In this document: piece after piece, positions 1 through 5,307 of the stretch | Numbering within the stretch: the stretch's first letter is position 1 | How the letters are laid out: each line of letters opens with the position of its first letter | Source: Puniceicoccaceae bacterium | GTDB taxonomy: Bacteria; Verrucomicrobiota; Verrucomicrobiia; Opitutales; Coraliomargaritaceae | NCBI GenBank assembly: GCA_003567255.1 | Contig: PWZW01000183.1 | Span: forward strand, 1-5,307 | DNA: 5,307 nucleotides | Reading direction: 5' to 3' | Translations under genes and position numbers: made by a program | Notes under the pieces: model-generated | The model's input: the letters and a program-made list of their open reading frames with translations, nothing else | Databases searched by the model: none | What the model was told of the DNA's origin: nothing

Positions 1-2053
1 AACCGACTTCAAAGCGAAGGGCGACGTAGAGGAGGATACCGCAGAGGGCGAGCAGGACTGAGAAAATTGCGTTTCGCTGGATATCCTTACTGACAGCGGC
101 TCCGATGACCACGGTGCCAAGTTCGTCATACTGAGCCTCGGGAAAGCGTTCCGAAAGGTGCTCAAGGATCGCCCGGCTCTGGCCAAACTCAGTCTGCAAA
201 CGGAGCACCTCACCACCCTCGCTTCCGAGGAGTGTCTGGTAGCCGAAGAAGACTTCACCGAGGTCGGTGCCCTCCATGGCCGCGTTCAAATCGCTGGTAT
301 CAATGCGTTCTTCGAAGAGAACGGTCATTTCATCCCCTCCGGTAAAGTCGATCCCGAGGATGTTTTCCCGCTGAATAAAGACGGCGGAAATCCCGATCAG
401 CACGACAACCCAGGAAATAAGGAAGGCGGGCTTACGGTAGCCGAGGAAGTTGACCTCCCCAAATGAGGGAAGGTTGATCCCGAGCAGTTTTTTCAAATTT
501 GCGCGGTGTACGAAGAAGTCGATGATGAACCGGGAAATAACCAGCGCGGAAAAGACCGAAGCGCAAATACCGATGGCAAGCGTGGTACCAAAGCCCTGTA
601 CCGGACCGGTGCCGAAGTAAATGAGGATGACCGCAGTGATCAGCGTAGTGACATTTGCGTCGATAATGGTGGAGAACACCTTACTGAAAGCCGCGTTCAC
701 CGCGTGCTTGATCTGTTTTCCAGACTTCAGCTCCTCACGGATCCGTTCGAGAATCAGGATGTTGGCGTCGACCCCCATGCCAAGGGTAAGGATCAGTGCG
801 GCGACTCCCGGGAGGGTAAGGGTGGCCCCGAGGCTGGCAAGCACGCCCAATACGATGATCACATTCGCAAGTGCCGAAATCACCGCGACAATACCGCCGA
901 AAAAGTAGAAGACGATCATGAAGCCTACCACAAGGAACGCTCCCAATTGCGCCGCTTTGACGGAGCTGTCGCGGGCGTCGCGGGCCATCGTTGGGCCGAC
1001 TTCGTACATCTCGTCGACGATCAATTCGGCAGAGAGTGGATTTTGTAGGACGTTGGCCAATTCCTCAGCCTCACGCTGCGAGAACTGCCCGGTGATGGAG
1101 GCGCGGCTGGACAGAACTGCCTGCACGGTCGGCGCGGAGTAAAGTTGACCATCGAGCACGATCGCGAGGGGCTGACCTACCATTTGGCGGGTCACTTCTT
1201 CGAGCACGCGAGCACCGTCCGAGGTCATTTCCAAGCTAACTTCAAAGCTGCCGGTCTGGCTCTGCACCCGGCGGGCGTTGGCCACGATTTCGCCAGTGGC
1301 TTCTGGGATCTGCCGGATGAACATCCGAGTCTCTTCAATGGCACCAGTCTCGCGGTTTTCGTTTTCCATGGTGAGGACCTCATACCCCACCGGGTAATCC
1401 GCTGGAGCGGTCGTATCAGGCCGGAGGCTGGGGTGGACGCGACGAAACTCCAAGCGTGCGGGCTTACTGATGGATTCGATGAGTTCAGGGTCGTCCCGCG
1501 TGGTAAGGCCAGCAATTTGGATCTCAATGGCATTGTCTCCGCGCTCACGAATGATCGGCTCGGCAATTCCCCCGCCATCAAGGCGTTGCCGCATGATCCG
1601 GATGGCTTGAGAAAGCTGCATCTCGCGCTCAAATGCATCGAGGTTTTCAGTGTCAACATCGGCAAACTTGAGGGTAAAGCCAACGCCTCCTTTGAGGTCC
1701 AAGCCGAGCGCAAGGTCACTCCGTGAAGCGCTCAGCAAATACTTTAGCAAGACATCATTCCGCCGGTTGATGTTGGCGATATCGCGGACACGGATGCCGG
1801 GGAAGAAGCTGGAAAAGTCGATGTTTTCTTGCTCACCCAAATCGCGCAGCGCGTACAGGAGCGTGGGCGAATCGCCCTCGGCGACGCGGGCCTGTGCACG
1901 CTCCATGATTTCGTTAAAGGCCTCTCGATCTGCGGTGACCCGGTCGACGATGTACGTCTCGAACGGTTGGTCACGTACTGGCGTAATGTTCAGCACAGCC
2001 CAAGCGATCAGGGCAGCGGAGAGAATGAATTTCCAAAGAATGTTTCCGGACAT
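1..2053 (-). CDS. secDF: Fused protein-export membrane protein SecDF (C-terminus cut by window edge)
   Basis: Accessory subunit of the Sec translocon. It uses proton flow across the inner membrane to drive late stages of preprotein export, and here the SecD and SecF halves form one chain. The minus-strand frame from ATG 2053 is open for 684 codons to the window edge. Seen in the translation: TM1 at about residues 8-24; a long periplasmic P1 domain with LGLDLKGG at 116-123; TM2-TM6 between about 366 and 510; the SecD signature GMGVDANILILERIREE at 425-441, whose Asp429 matches the conserved TM4 aspartate used in proton transport; then the SecF half with a TM at about 541-562, GIDFTGG at 567-573, a small periplasmic domain, and a TM ending LYVALRFE at about 675-682. 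The remaining SecF helices, with their conserved Asp and Arg, lie outside the window. A GAGGA Shine-Dalgarno 9 nt before the ATG supports this start. It lies 57 nt downstream of yajC, the usual order. No internal stop or frameshift is visible. Confidence 0.96.
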   Translation of the reverse strand, partial: MSGNILWKFILSAALIAWAVLNITPVRDQPFETYIVDRVTADREAFNEIMERAQARVAEGDSPTLLYALRDLGEQENIDFSSFFPGIRVRDIANINRRNDVLLKYLLSASRSDLALGLDLKGGVGFTLKFADVDTENLDAFEREMQLSQAIRIMRQRLDGGGIAEPIIRERGDNAIEIQIAGLTTRDDPELIESISKPARLEFRRVHPSLRPDTTAPADYPVGYEVLTMENENRETGAIEETRMFIRQIPEATGEIVANARRVQSQTGSFEVSLEMTSDGARVLEEVTRQMVGQPLAIVLDGQLYSAPTVQAVLSSRASITGQFSQREAEELANVLQNPLSAELIVDEMYEVGPTMARDARDSSVKAAQLGAFLVVGFMIVFYFFGGIVAVISALANVIIVLGVLASLGATLTLPGVAALILTLGMGVDANILILERIREELKSGKQIKHAVNAAFSKVFSTIIDANVTTLITAVILIYFGTGPVQGFGTTLAIGICASVFSALVISRFIIDFFVHRANLKKLLGINLPSFGEVNFLGYRKPAFLISWVVVLIGISAVFIQRENILGIDFTGGDEMTVLFEERIDTSDLNAAMEGTDLGEVFFGYQTLLGSEGGEVLRLQTEFGQSRAILEHLSERFPEAQYDELGTVVIGAAVSKDIQRNAIFSVLLALCGILLYVALRFEVG

Positions 2054-2062
2054 ACGGGGGAT

Positions 2063-2067
2063 TCCTC
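2063..2067 (-). promoter_or_regulatory. Ribosome binding site of secDF
   Basis: GAGGA on the minus strand lies 9 nt upstream of the ATG at 2053. It is the only clear Shine-Dalgarno among the three minus-strand genes, and it fixes the secDF start just ahead of the first membrane helix. The 57-nt yajC-secDF gap shows no terminator, so one transcript is likely. Confidence 0.6.
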
Positions 2068-2110
2068 GAGGGGACTTTACTTAAGTGGAGAGAAGGTGGC
2101 TGAAGGAGGT

Positions 2111-2443
2111 TCAGCTAGCGGTGTTTTCGTCGGAGAGCACGCTGTGAACAAACGTGCGGTTGATCTCCACTTTTGTGCTTTCAGCAATCTTAACGACCAA
2201 AATATCATCCTTTACGTTGGTGACGGTTCCGACAAGACCACCTGTGGTGAGGATTCGGTTCCCACTGGTGATCCCCTTCACCATAGCCTCATGCTGTTTT
2301 TGGCGCTTCTTTTGGGGGGCGATCACAAGGAACCACATCCCGACAAAAATAAAGACCAGGAACATGATCATGGAAAGTGGGTTTCCACCCGGCTGGCCTT
2401 CGGCCTGTGCAATGAAGAAAATAAAGTTTTGGAAGGTGTTCAT
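2111..2443 (-). CDS. yajC: Sec translocon accessory subunit YajC
   Basis: Small single-pass inner-membrane protein that associates with SecD and SecF in the holo-translocon. The chosen start gives 110 residues, the normal YajC length. Seen in the protein: a short hydrophobic N-terminal segment (residues 7-12), a GQPGG linker, one TM helix at about 23-42, then the family hallmark APQKKRQKQHEAM at 42-54 and the cytoplasmic TSGNRILTTGGLVGTVTNV stretch at 59-77, ending in a variable acidic tail. The frame stays open upstream to an in-frame ATG at 2488 and a TTG at 2497, adding 15 or 18 residues (MGGVVSLYRFYPILP before the Met). The 2443 start matches family length but has a pyrimidine-rich stretch (CCTTCCT) where a Shine-Dalgarno should be; the 2488 ATG has AGGA 11 nt upstream. 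The family call is secure but the exact start is not. It is the first gene of the yajC-secDF unit. Confidence 0.95.
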   Translation of the reverse strand: MNTFQNFIFFIAQAEGQPGGNPLSMIMFLVFIFVGMWFLVIAPQKKRQKQHEAMVKGITSGNRILTTGGLVGTVTNVKDDILVVKIAESTKVEINRTFVHSVLSDENTAS

Positions 2444-2534
2444 AGGAAGGATTGGATAAAAACGGTAAAGAGAAACGACCCCTCCCATAAATGGCAAGTT
2501 CCTAATGGCATGGCATTTTTATACGTCTTTACAC

Positions 2535-2575
2535 GCCCACAGCCAGCAACTGGGAAAGGGTTGCTGGCTGTGGGC
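2535..2575. repeat. Perfect 16-bp inverted repeat (hairpin) between the LysR gene and yajC
   Basis: Left arm GCCCACAGCCAGCAAC (2535-2550) and right arm GTTGCTGGCTGTGGGC (2560-2575) are exact reverse complements, separated by a 9-nt loop (2551-2559). The hairpin starts 26 nt after the LysR stop codon in the direction of LysR transcription and ends about 91 nt before the yajC ATG at 2443. Its position suits a terminator for the LysR transcript. However, the minus-strand sequence after the stem begins GTGTAAAGACG and the plus-strand sequence begins ACAGTCAATC, so neither strand has the U-tract of a standard intrinsic terminator. It could be a U-less or Rho-assisted terminator, an mRNA 3'-end stabiliser, a dispersed genomic repeat, or a protein-binding dyad. 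The symmetry is directly visible; the role is inferred. Confidence 0.85.
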
Positions 2576-2601
2576 ACAGTCAATCGAAAGCGGTGAGAGG
2601 A

Positions 2602-3531
2602 CTAGGCCTCCACCTTTTCTTTTGTCGTTTCGACCGGACTTTCGGCGTCGCTGCTCACTCCGCTCATCAGTTTGATAAACTTTTTTAAAGCAGGAGTGAG
2701 GACTCGCCCCTTGCGGTGGATCAGGGCGAGGGGGCGGCTGATGGGGTCTCCCTTCAGGCCAACTATTTTCAAAAGCCCCTGGCTCTCCTCAGTCGCAACA
2801 GTGGCATACGGGAGGATGGCGATGCCGGCATTGATTTCAACGGCCCGCTTCACCGTTTCCACATTATCAAACTCCATAACGGGTGTGAGATCGACACCGG
2901 CTGCCTTGAACGCTTGGTCGGTCGCTTTGCGGGTGGGAATGTCGCTTTCAAACCCCACCAGTTTTTGCCCGGCCAAATCTGCCAAAGTGACCGTTGTCTT
3001 TTGAGCGAGGGGATGCTCCGGACTCACCGCCAACACCATTTTGTCTTCGGAAAAGGGTATAATTTCTAGCTGCTTGTGTTTTGCAGGATAGGCGACCAGT
3101 CCGAGGTCCATTGAGTTGTGCAGAATATCTTCGTACACTTGGTTTGCCCGTCGGTATTCCACGCGGACATTGACGGCCGGGAACTCCTGAAGGAAAGTTT
3201 TGATGTAAGGAGGTAGCTCATGCAAACCGATGCTGTAGATGGTCGAAAGGTGAATCGTGCCGCTGATGATCTTTTTCATCTCCTGCAACTCGCTGTTAAG
3301 CTTTTCATACAGGTAGAGCATTTCACGGCCACTCTCGTAGAGTTTTTGACCCTCACGGGTGAGCCGGAATTGCTTTTGACTACGGTCCACGATCAAGACC
3401 TTAAAATGCCGCTCCATTGCCCTTAGTTGCTGGCTCACGGCGGATTGAGTCACGCCATTTAATTTGGCTGAACGCGAGAAACTTTCCGTTTCCACAAGGT
3501 CGGCGAACGTTTTAAAATTTTCTATGTGCAT
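2602..3531 (-). CDS. LysR-type transcriptional regulator (CysL/CbbR-like)
   Basis: DNA-binding regulator of 309 residues, the usual LysR length. The N-terminal winged helix-turn-helix spans about residues 1-60, with SFSRSAKLNGVTQSAVSQQL at 18-37 as the helix-turn-helix. A linker helix follows at about 61-88 (GQKLYESGREMLYLYEKL), then a two-lobed effector-binding domain at about 91-290 that opens GTIHLSTIYSIGLHELPPYI and includes NAGIAILPY at 234-242. This general form occurs in LysR regulators of sulfur and carbon metabolism, but the inducer cannot be read from the sequence. The last ~18 residues (SSDAESPVETTKEKVEA) are a charged tail beyond the domain. The ATG at 3531 has no Shine-Dalgarno, and a promoter-like pair places the transcript start at or next to it, so the mRNA may be leaderless. 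It diverges from yggS across 170 nt containing a LysR-box dyad, suggesting autoregulation. Confidence 0.95.
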   Translation of the reverse strand: MHIENFKTFADLVETESFSRSAKLNGVTQSAVSQQLRAMERHFKVLIVDRSQKQFRLTREGQKLYESGREMLYLYEKLNSELQEMKKIISGTIHLSTIYSIGLHELPPYIKTFLQEFPAVNVRVEYRRANQVYEDILHNSMDLGLVAYPAKHKQLEIIPFSEDKMVLAVSPEHPLAQKTTVTLADLAGQKLVGFESDIPTRKATDQAFKAAGVDLTPVMEFDNVETVKRAVEINAGIAILPYATVATEESQGLLKIVGLKGDPISRPLALIHRKGRVLTPALKKFIKLMSGVSSDAESPVETTKEKVEA

Positions 3532-3537
3532 GATCAG

Positions 3538-3566
3538 AATATTAAGCTAGCTAATCTTTTCGTCAA
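3538..3566 (-). promoter_or_regulatory. Candidate promoter of the LysR gene
   Basis: On the minus strand, TTGACG (complement of 3561-3566, 5/6 match to the sigma-70 -35 box) is followed after exactly 17 nt by AATATT (complement of 3538-3543, 4/6 match to the -10 box). Only 6 nt separate the -10 box from the ATG at 3531, so transcription would start at or one base from the A of the start codon. This agrees with the lack of a Shine-Dalgarno there and points to a leaderless mRNA. The -10 match is modest and no transcription data are available. Confidence 0.45.
3541..3555. promoter_or_regulatory. LysR-box-type operator, ATTA-N7-TAAT
   Basis: ATTAAGCTAGCTAAT is an interrupted dyad with ATTA and TAAT half sites around seven bases. 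It satisfies the T-N11-A rule of LysR-type operators (T3542, A3554) and resembles the TTA-N7-TAA sites of CbbR-type regulators. The dyad overlaps the -10 end and the spacer of the predicted LysR-gene promoter, so bound protein would probably repress that promoter. This position is expected for negative autoregulation. The pattern is directly visible; binding by the adjacent regulator is inferred. Confidence 0.5.
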
Positions 3567-3589
3567 TTCCAGTGTATCTTATCTAATCT
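3551..3589. repeat. CTAATCT direct repeat, 32-bp period
   Basis: CTAATCT occurs at 3551-3557 and again at 3583-3589, 32 bp apart or close to three helical turns, so both copies face the same side of the DNA. The first copy overlaps the right half of the ATTA-N7-TAAT dyad. The second sits at the end of a run of three related pentamers (TATCT, TATCT, AATCT; 3575-3589). LysR-type tetramers usually contact two sites a few turns apart, so this could mark the second contact. The repeat is short enough that chance is possible. Confidence 0.35.
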
Positions 3590-3692
3590 CGGTCTGTTAA
3601 CAAATCAAATAGTTCCGAAGTTTTTTGCACACCCGGTATGGTTGGCGGCGGATCCTCATAGTTCGTTCATGCTCCGTCTTGCGCTTCACTGT

Positions 3693-3697
3693 AAGGA
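3693..3697 (+). promoter_or_regulatory. Ribosome binding site favouring the yggS start at 3702
   Basis: AAGGA ends 4 nt before the ATG at 3702, a slightly short but usable spacing. The competing in-frame ATG at 3717 has GGAG only 3 nt upstream, and the earlier in-frame starts at 3642 (TTG) and 3669 (ATG) have no purine-rich signal. This is why 3702 was chosen, with 3717 second. Confidence 0.45.
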
Positions 3698-3701
3698 CCC
3701 T

Positions 3702-4433
3702 ATGGTTTTGGAGCGTATGGTAAGTGAAGCAGCATTTAAGGATCGGTTGAACGAGCTCCACGAACGCATGCGTCTGGCCGCTGATGCGGCGGGGCGGGAT
3801 GCTGTGGACATCAAACTGCTGCCCGTCACGAAATTTCACCCGGTGGAGGCGGTCCACTTTGCGGTGGCTGCCGGGCTCTGTGGGGTGGGGGAGAATCGGG
3901 TCCAGGAGGCAGAAGCGAAGAGAAAACGTTGGCAAGCTGAGGGAGAACACTCGAAGCCCTTGGCTTGGGAACTCATCGGCCACCTGCAAAGCAACAAGGC
4001 GCGCGCCGCAGTTGCCGTATTCGACCGGATTCAATCGGTGGACTCACTTAAGCTCATCCGCAAGCTCGGGACCGCGGCAGCGGAAATGGGGAAAACCTTG
4101 CCTGTGTTACTGCAGTTTAATACCGGAGAGGATCCGGCAAAGTACGGTTTCACTGTAGCGCAGGCAGAAGCCGCCTTGGAAGCGACCCTCGCCGAGCCAA
4201 GTCTTAAGCTGGAGGGGCTTATGACCATCGCCCCGTTCAGTGAGGATCCGGCGGTGGCACGCCAGGCGTTTGCGGGATTACGCGCTCTGCGCGATGCACT
4301 TTCGGCCAAAGCCGCCCAGCCACTTCCCGAGCTTTCCATGGGGATGACCGGGGACTTGGAAATCGCCATCGCCGAGGGCTCGACTCAGATACGGGTGGGC
4401 ACTGCGCTTTACGGTGAACGTTCTGCGGAATAA
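3702..4433 (+). CDS. yggS: YggS/PROSC-family pyridoxal phosphate homeostasis protein
   Basis: Cytoplasmic single-domain alanine-racemase-fold protein of the YggS/YlmE/PLPBP family. It binds PLP without known enzymatic turnover and buffers free PLP and amino-acid pools. Seen in the 243-residue product: the PLP Schiff-base lysine in LLPVTKFHP (Lys44); GENRVQE at 63-69; IGHLQSNKAR at 92-101; QFNTGEDPAKYGF at 138-150; LEGLMTI at 170-176; and the C-terminal phosphate-binding block LSMGMTGDLEIAIAEGST followed by IRVGTALYG, at 211-238. Two small departures from common motifs: WELIG at 89-93, where E. coli YggS has WHFIG, and MGMTGD at 213-218, where MGMS(D/N)D is usual. The family is about 230-240 residues; starting at 3702 gives 243 and at 3717 gives 238, whereas the TTG at 3642 would add an unlikely extension. 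It diverges from the LysR gene. Confidence 0.95.
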   Translation: MVLERMVSEAAFKDRLNELHERMRLAADAAGRDAVDIKLLPVTKFHPVEAVHFAVAAGLCGVGENRVQEAEAKRKRWQAEGEHSKPLAWELIGHLQSNKARAAVAVFDRIQSVDSLKLIRKLGTAAAEMGKTLPVLLQFNTGEDPAKYGFTVAQAEAALEATLAEPSLKLEGLMTIAPFSEDPAVARQAFAGLRALRDALSAKAAQPLPELSMGMTGDLEIAIAEGSTQIRVGTALYGERSAE

Positions 4434-4435
4434 AT

Positions 4436-4463
4436 TTGAGTACACCGGCGTCCTAAATATATA
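4436..4463 (+). promoter_or_regulatory. Weak candidate promoter for the 4544 gene
   Basis: TTGAGT (4436-4441) and TATATA (4458-4463) are spaced by 16 nt, each matching 4/6 of the sigma-70 consensus, in an AT-rich patch directly after the yggS stop codon. Transcription would start near 4470 and give a leader of about 75 nt. The rest of the 110-nt gap (4434-4543) shows no terminator hairpin, so cotranscription with yggS is equally possible. Confidence 0.3.
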
Positions 4464-4543
4464 GTGTTTTGGTCCGTTCCTTTCATTAAAGCGCTCCACA
4501 GTAGCGATCCATGGTTAGTCAAGCCCCTAACAAGAAAGACATC

Positions 4544-5307
4544 ATGAATAAAACTACCCTTCTTCTTTTCGCCGGATTGAGTGTGTCGTATAGCTTGTAT
4601 GGCATACAGATACAGACGGGAATGACCAAAGCCGAGGTACGTTCTGCGATTGGAACCGAGCAGGGCTCAATTGAAATGTCGGGCAAAACCATCCTCATGT
4701 ACGATAATGGCGAGGTCACTCTGGAAGAAGGCGTGGTGGTTCGCCACGCTTTAAAAAGCAGCGAGGAAATGGAGGCTCGCGAGGCGCGGCGACTGCGTCA
4801 TCAGGCGGAGTGGCAGGAGCGCCAGGCGATGCTTCGTGAAAAACGGATCAAAGAAGGTAGCCAGATCCTTGAGGATCGTCTCCAAAGTGCGGCTTTTCGC
4901 TCGCTCCCTGCCCGCGACCAAGTACGGTTTTGGAGGAATTTCCAAGAGCGCTTCCCAGAGGTAGATATATCCGAGCATCTCACCTTGGCCTTGAGTTTAC
5001 ACCAGTCCGAGGCGGCTGAAATAGAGCGTCAGAATGAGCTGCGCCGACTGCGCAGTCGCGTTGCTGCGGCGGAAGCCTCGGCCCAGCGGGCAGAGGAAAG
5101 TGCCCGCCGAGCCCAGCGCGAGGCCGAAGCCCGCGAATCCGCCCTTCGCTACCGCTATACCACTCCTTTTTACGCCGTTCCAGTGCCCCGGCCGATCACC
5201 GTCATCCATACCGGGAGACATCAGGTTGAGTGCAAGGCAACCGAGCTGCGTAAATTCCAGAATCAGCACCGAAATCAAGTAGTCCACCGCCAAAATAACT
5301 GGCAGCG
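4544..5307 (+). CDS. Predicted exported protein with a BamE/SmpA-like motif and coiled-coil segments (3' end outside window)
   Basis: Not recognised as a named gene. The frame from ATG 4544 is open for 254 codons to the window edge. The N-terminus (MNKTTLLLFAGLSVSYSLYG) looks like a Sec signal peptide, with a short basic n-region, a hydrophobic core and likely cleavage near residue 20; no lipobox cysteine is present. Residues 25-66 (GMTKAEVRSAIG at 26-37, then MYDNGEVTLEEGVVV at 52-66) resemble the short alpha/beta motif of the SmpA/OmlA/BamE class. Two charged, Glu/Arg-rich, probably helical or coiled-coil stretches follow: about 72-105, and about 154-197 with AEASAQRAEESARRAQREAE. After YRYTTPFYAVPVPRP at 203-217 comes a basic Q/N/H-rich tail with one cysteine. 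A weak purine stretch (AAGAAAG) lies 5 nt before the ATG. An in-frame ATG at 4511 would add 11 residues ahead of the signal peptide and is less likely. An envelope location is inferred; the function is unknown. Confidence 0.8.
   Translation, partial: MNKTTLLLFAGLSVSYSLYGIQIQTGMTKAEVRSAIGTEQGSIEMSGKTILMYDNGEVTLEEGVVVRHALKSSEEMEAREARRLRHQAEWQERQAMLREKRIKEGSQILEDRLQSAAFRSLPARDQVRFWRNFQERFPEVDISEHLTLALSLHQSEAAEIERQNELRRLRSRVAAAEASAQRAEESARRAQREAEARESALRYRYTTPFYAVPVPRPITVIHTGRHQVECKATELRKFQNQHRNQVVHRQNNWQ

Larger units (their letters stand above)
3532..3701. other. Divergent intergenic control region between the LysR gene and yggS
   Basis: These 170 nt separate the two divergent start codons. The half next to the LysR gene is AT-rich and contains a promoter-like pair, an ATTA-N7-TAAT dyad and a CTAATCT direct repeat, listed separately. 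The half next to yggS contains an 8-bp palindrome TGTTAACA (3595-3602), a T6 run (3621-3626) and the yggS ribosome binding site. I could not identify a convincing sigma-70 promoter for yggS. The yggS frame is open upstream through this region to 3642, so part of it would be coding if an earlier start were used. Confidence 0.6.

Noticed and set aside
2518..2549. Possible yajC promoter TTGCTG...TATAAA on the minus strand
   Set aside because: The spacer is 20 nt and the -35 match is poor, so only the TATAAA is suggestive. It is mentioned with the hairpin rather than called as a feature.
506..2596. Long plus-strand reading frames (506-1048, 1145-1726, 1829-2596) opposite the Sec genes
   Set aside because: They are antisense to secDF and yajC, whose frames carry unmistakable family motifs. 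Their translations show no recognisable domain and have the biased composition of shadow frames.
2672..3426. Plus-strand frames opposite the LysR gene (2672-3004, 2716-3069, 3220-3426)
   Set aside because: The minus-strand LysR protein explains the whole stretch end to end. The opposing frames lack family motifs and convincing starts.
3613..3642. Possible yggS promoter with TATGGT (3637-3642) as -10
   Set aside because: The -10 matches 4/6 but the upstream hexamer matches only 3/6 of a -35 box, too weak to call.
3597..4499. Minus-strand frames 3597-4034, 4031-4369 and 4278-4499
   Set aside because: They are antisense to yggS, whose plus-strand product has every family motif in order.
4131..4930. 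Repeated words such as GAGGATCCGGC (in 4130-4140 and 4243-4254) and AGTACGGTTT (near 4140 and 4920)
   Set aside because: Each lies within coding sequence and is short. The first pair encodes similar Glu-Asp-Pro-Ala residues in yggS, and no repeat structure extends beyond them.
4519..5293. Minus-strand frames opposite the 4544 gene, and the plus-strand frame 5034-5282
   Set aside because: The plus-strand frame from 4544 has a signal peptide and stays open to the edge. The others are short and lack motifs.

Overview
The window reads as ordinary chromosomal DNA from a Gram-negative bacterium with moderately high GC. It holds five protein genes: two essential-type protein-export genes on the minus strand, a LysR-type regulator also on the minus strand, and two plus-strand genes running the other way. 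The best guess at origin is the Verrucomicrobiota/PVC group, perhaps Opitutae-like. This rests on the single-chain SecDF fusion with a long segment between its first membrane helix and the GLDLKGG motif, on the general look of the LysR protein, and on weak Shine-Dalgarno signals. It is an impression from protein character, not a database result. No rRNA, tRNA, CRISPR array, insertion sequence or prophage is visible.

Region 1 (1-2497, minus strand) is the canonical yajC-secDF export operon. yajC (2443-2111) is followed after 57 nt by a fused secDF gene (from 2053). secDF runs off the left edge with 684 residues visible, about five SecF-half membrane helices short of complete. The two products are accessory membrane subunits of the Sec translocon. 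They use proton motive force to help pull preproteins across the inner membrane.

Region 2 (2498-2601) is a short gap with a perfect 16-bp inverted repeat. It lies between the LysR stop codon and yajC and has no U-tract on either strand.

Region 3 (2602-3701) is a LysR-type regulator followed by a divergent intergenic region. That region contains a TTGACG/AATATT promoter-like pair whose start point would fall at the ATG, an ATTA-N7-TAAT dyad of the LysR-box type inside the promoter spacer, and a CTAATCT direct repeat with a 32-bp period. This is the classic arrangement for an autoregulated LysR gene that may also control its divergent neighbour.

Region 4 (3702-4433, plus strand) is a YggS/PROSC-family PLP-binding protein (PLP homeostasis) with the lysine and phosphate-binding motifs in place. 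Region 5 (4544 to the right edge, plus strand) is an open-ended gene for a predicted exported protein. It has a signal peptide, a short BamE/SmpA-like motif, two charged helical or coiled-coil stretches and a basic Q/N-rich tail. It is not recognised beyond that and is the least explained gene here.

I found no clear new multi-gene system. The points most worth a second look are the LysR/yggS divergent control region, the unexplained hairpin upstream of yajC, and the exported coiled-coil protein at the right edge.
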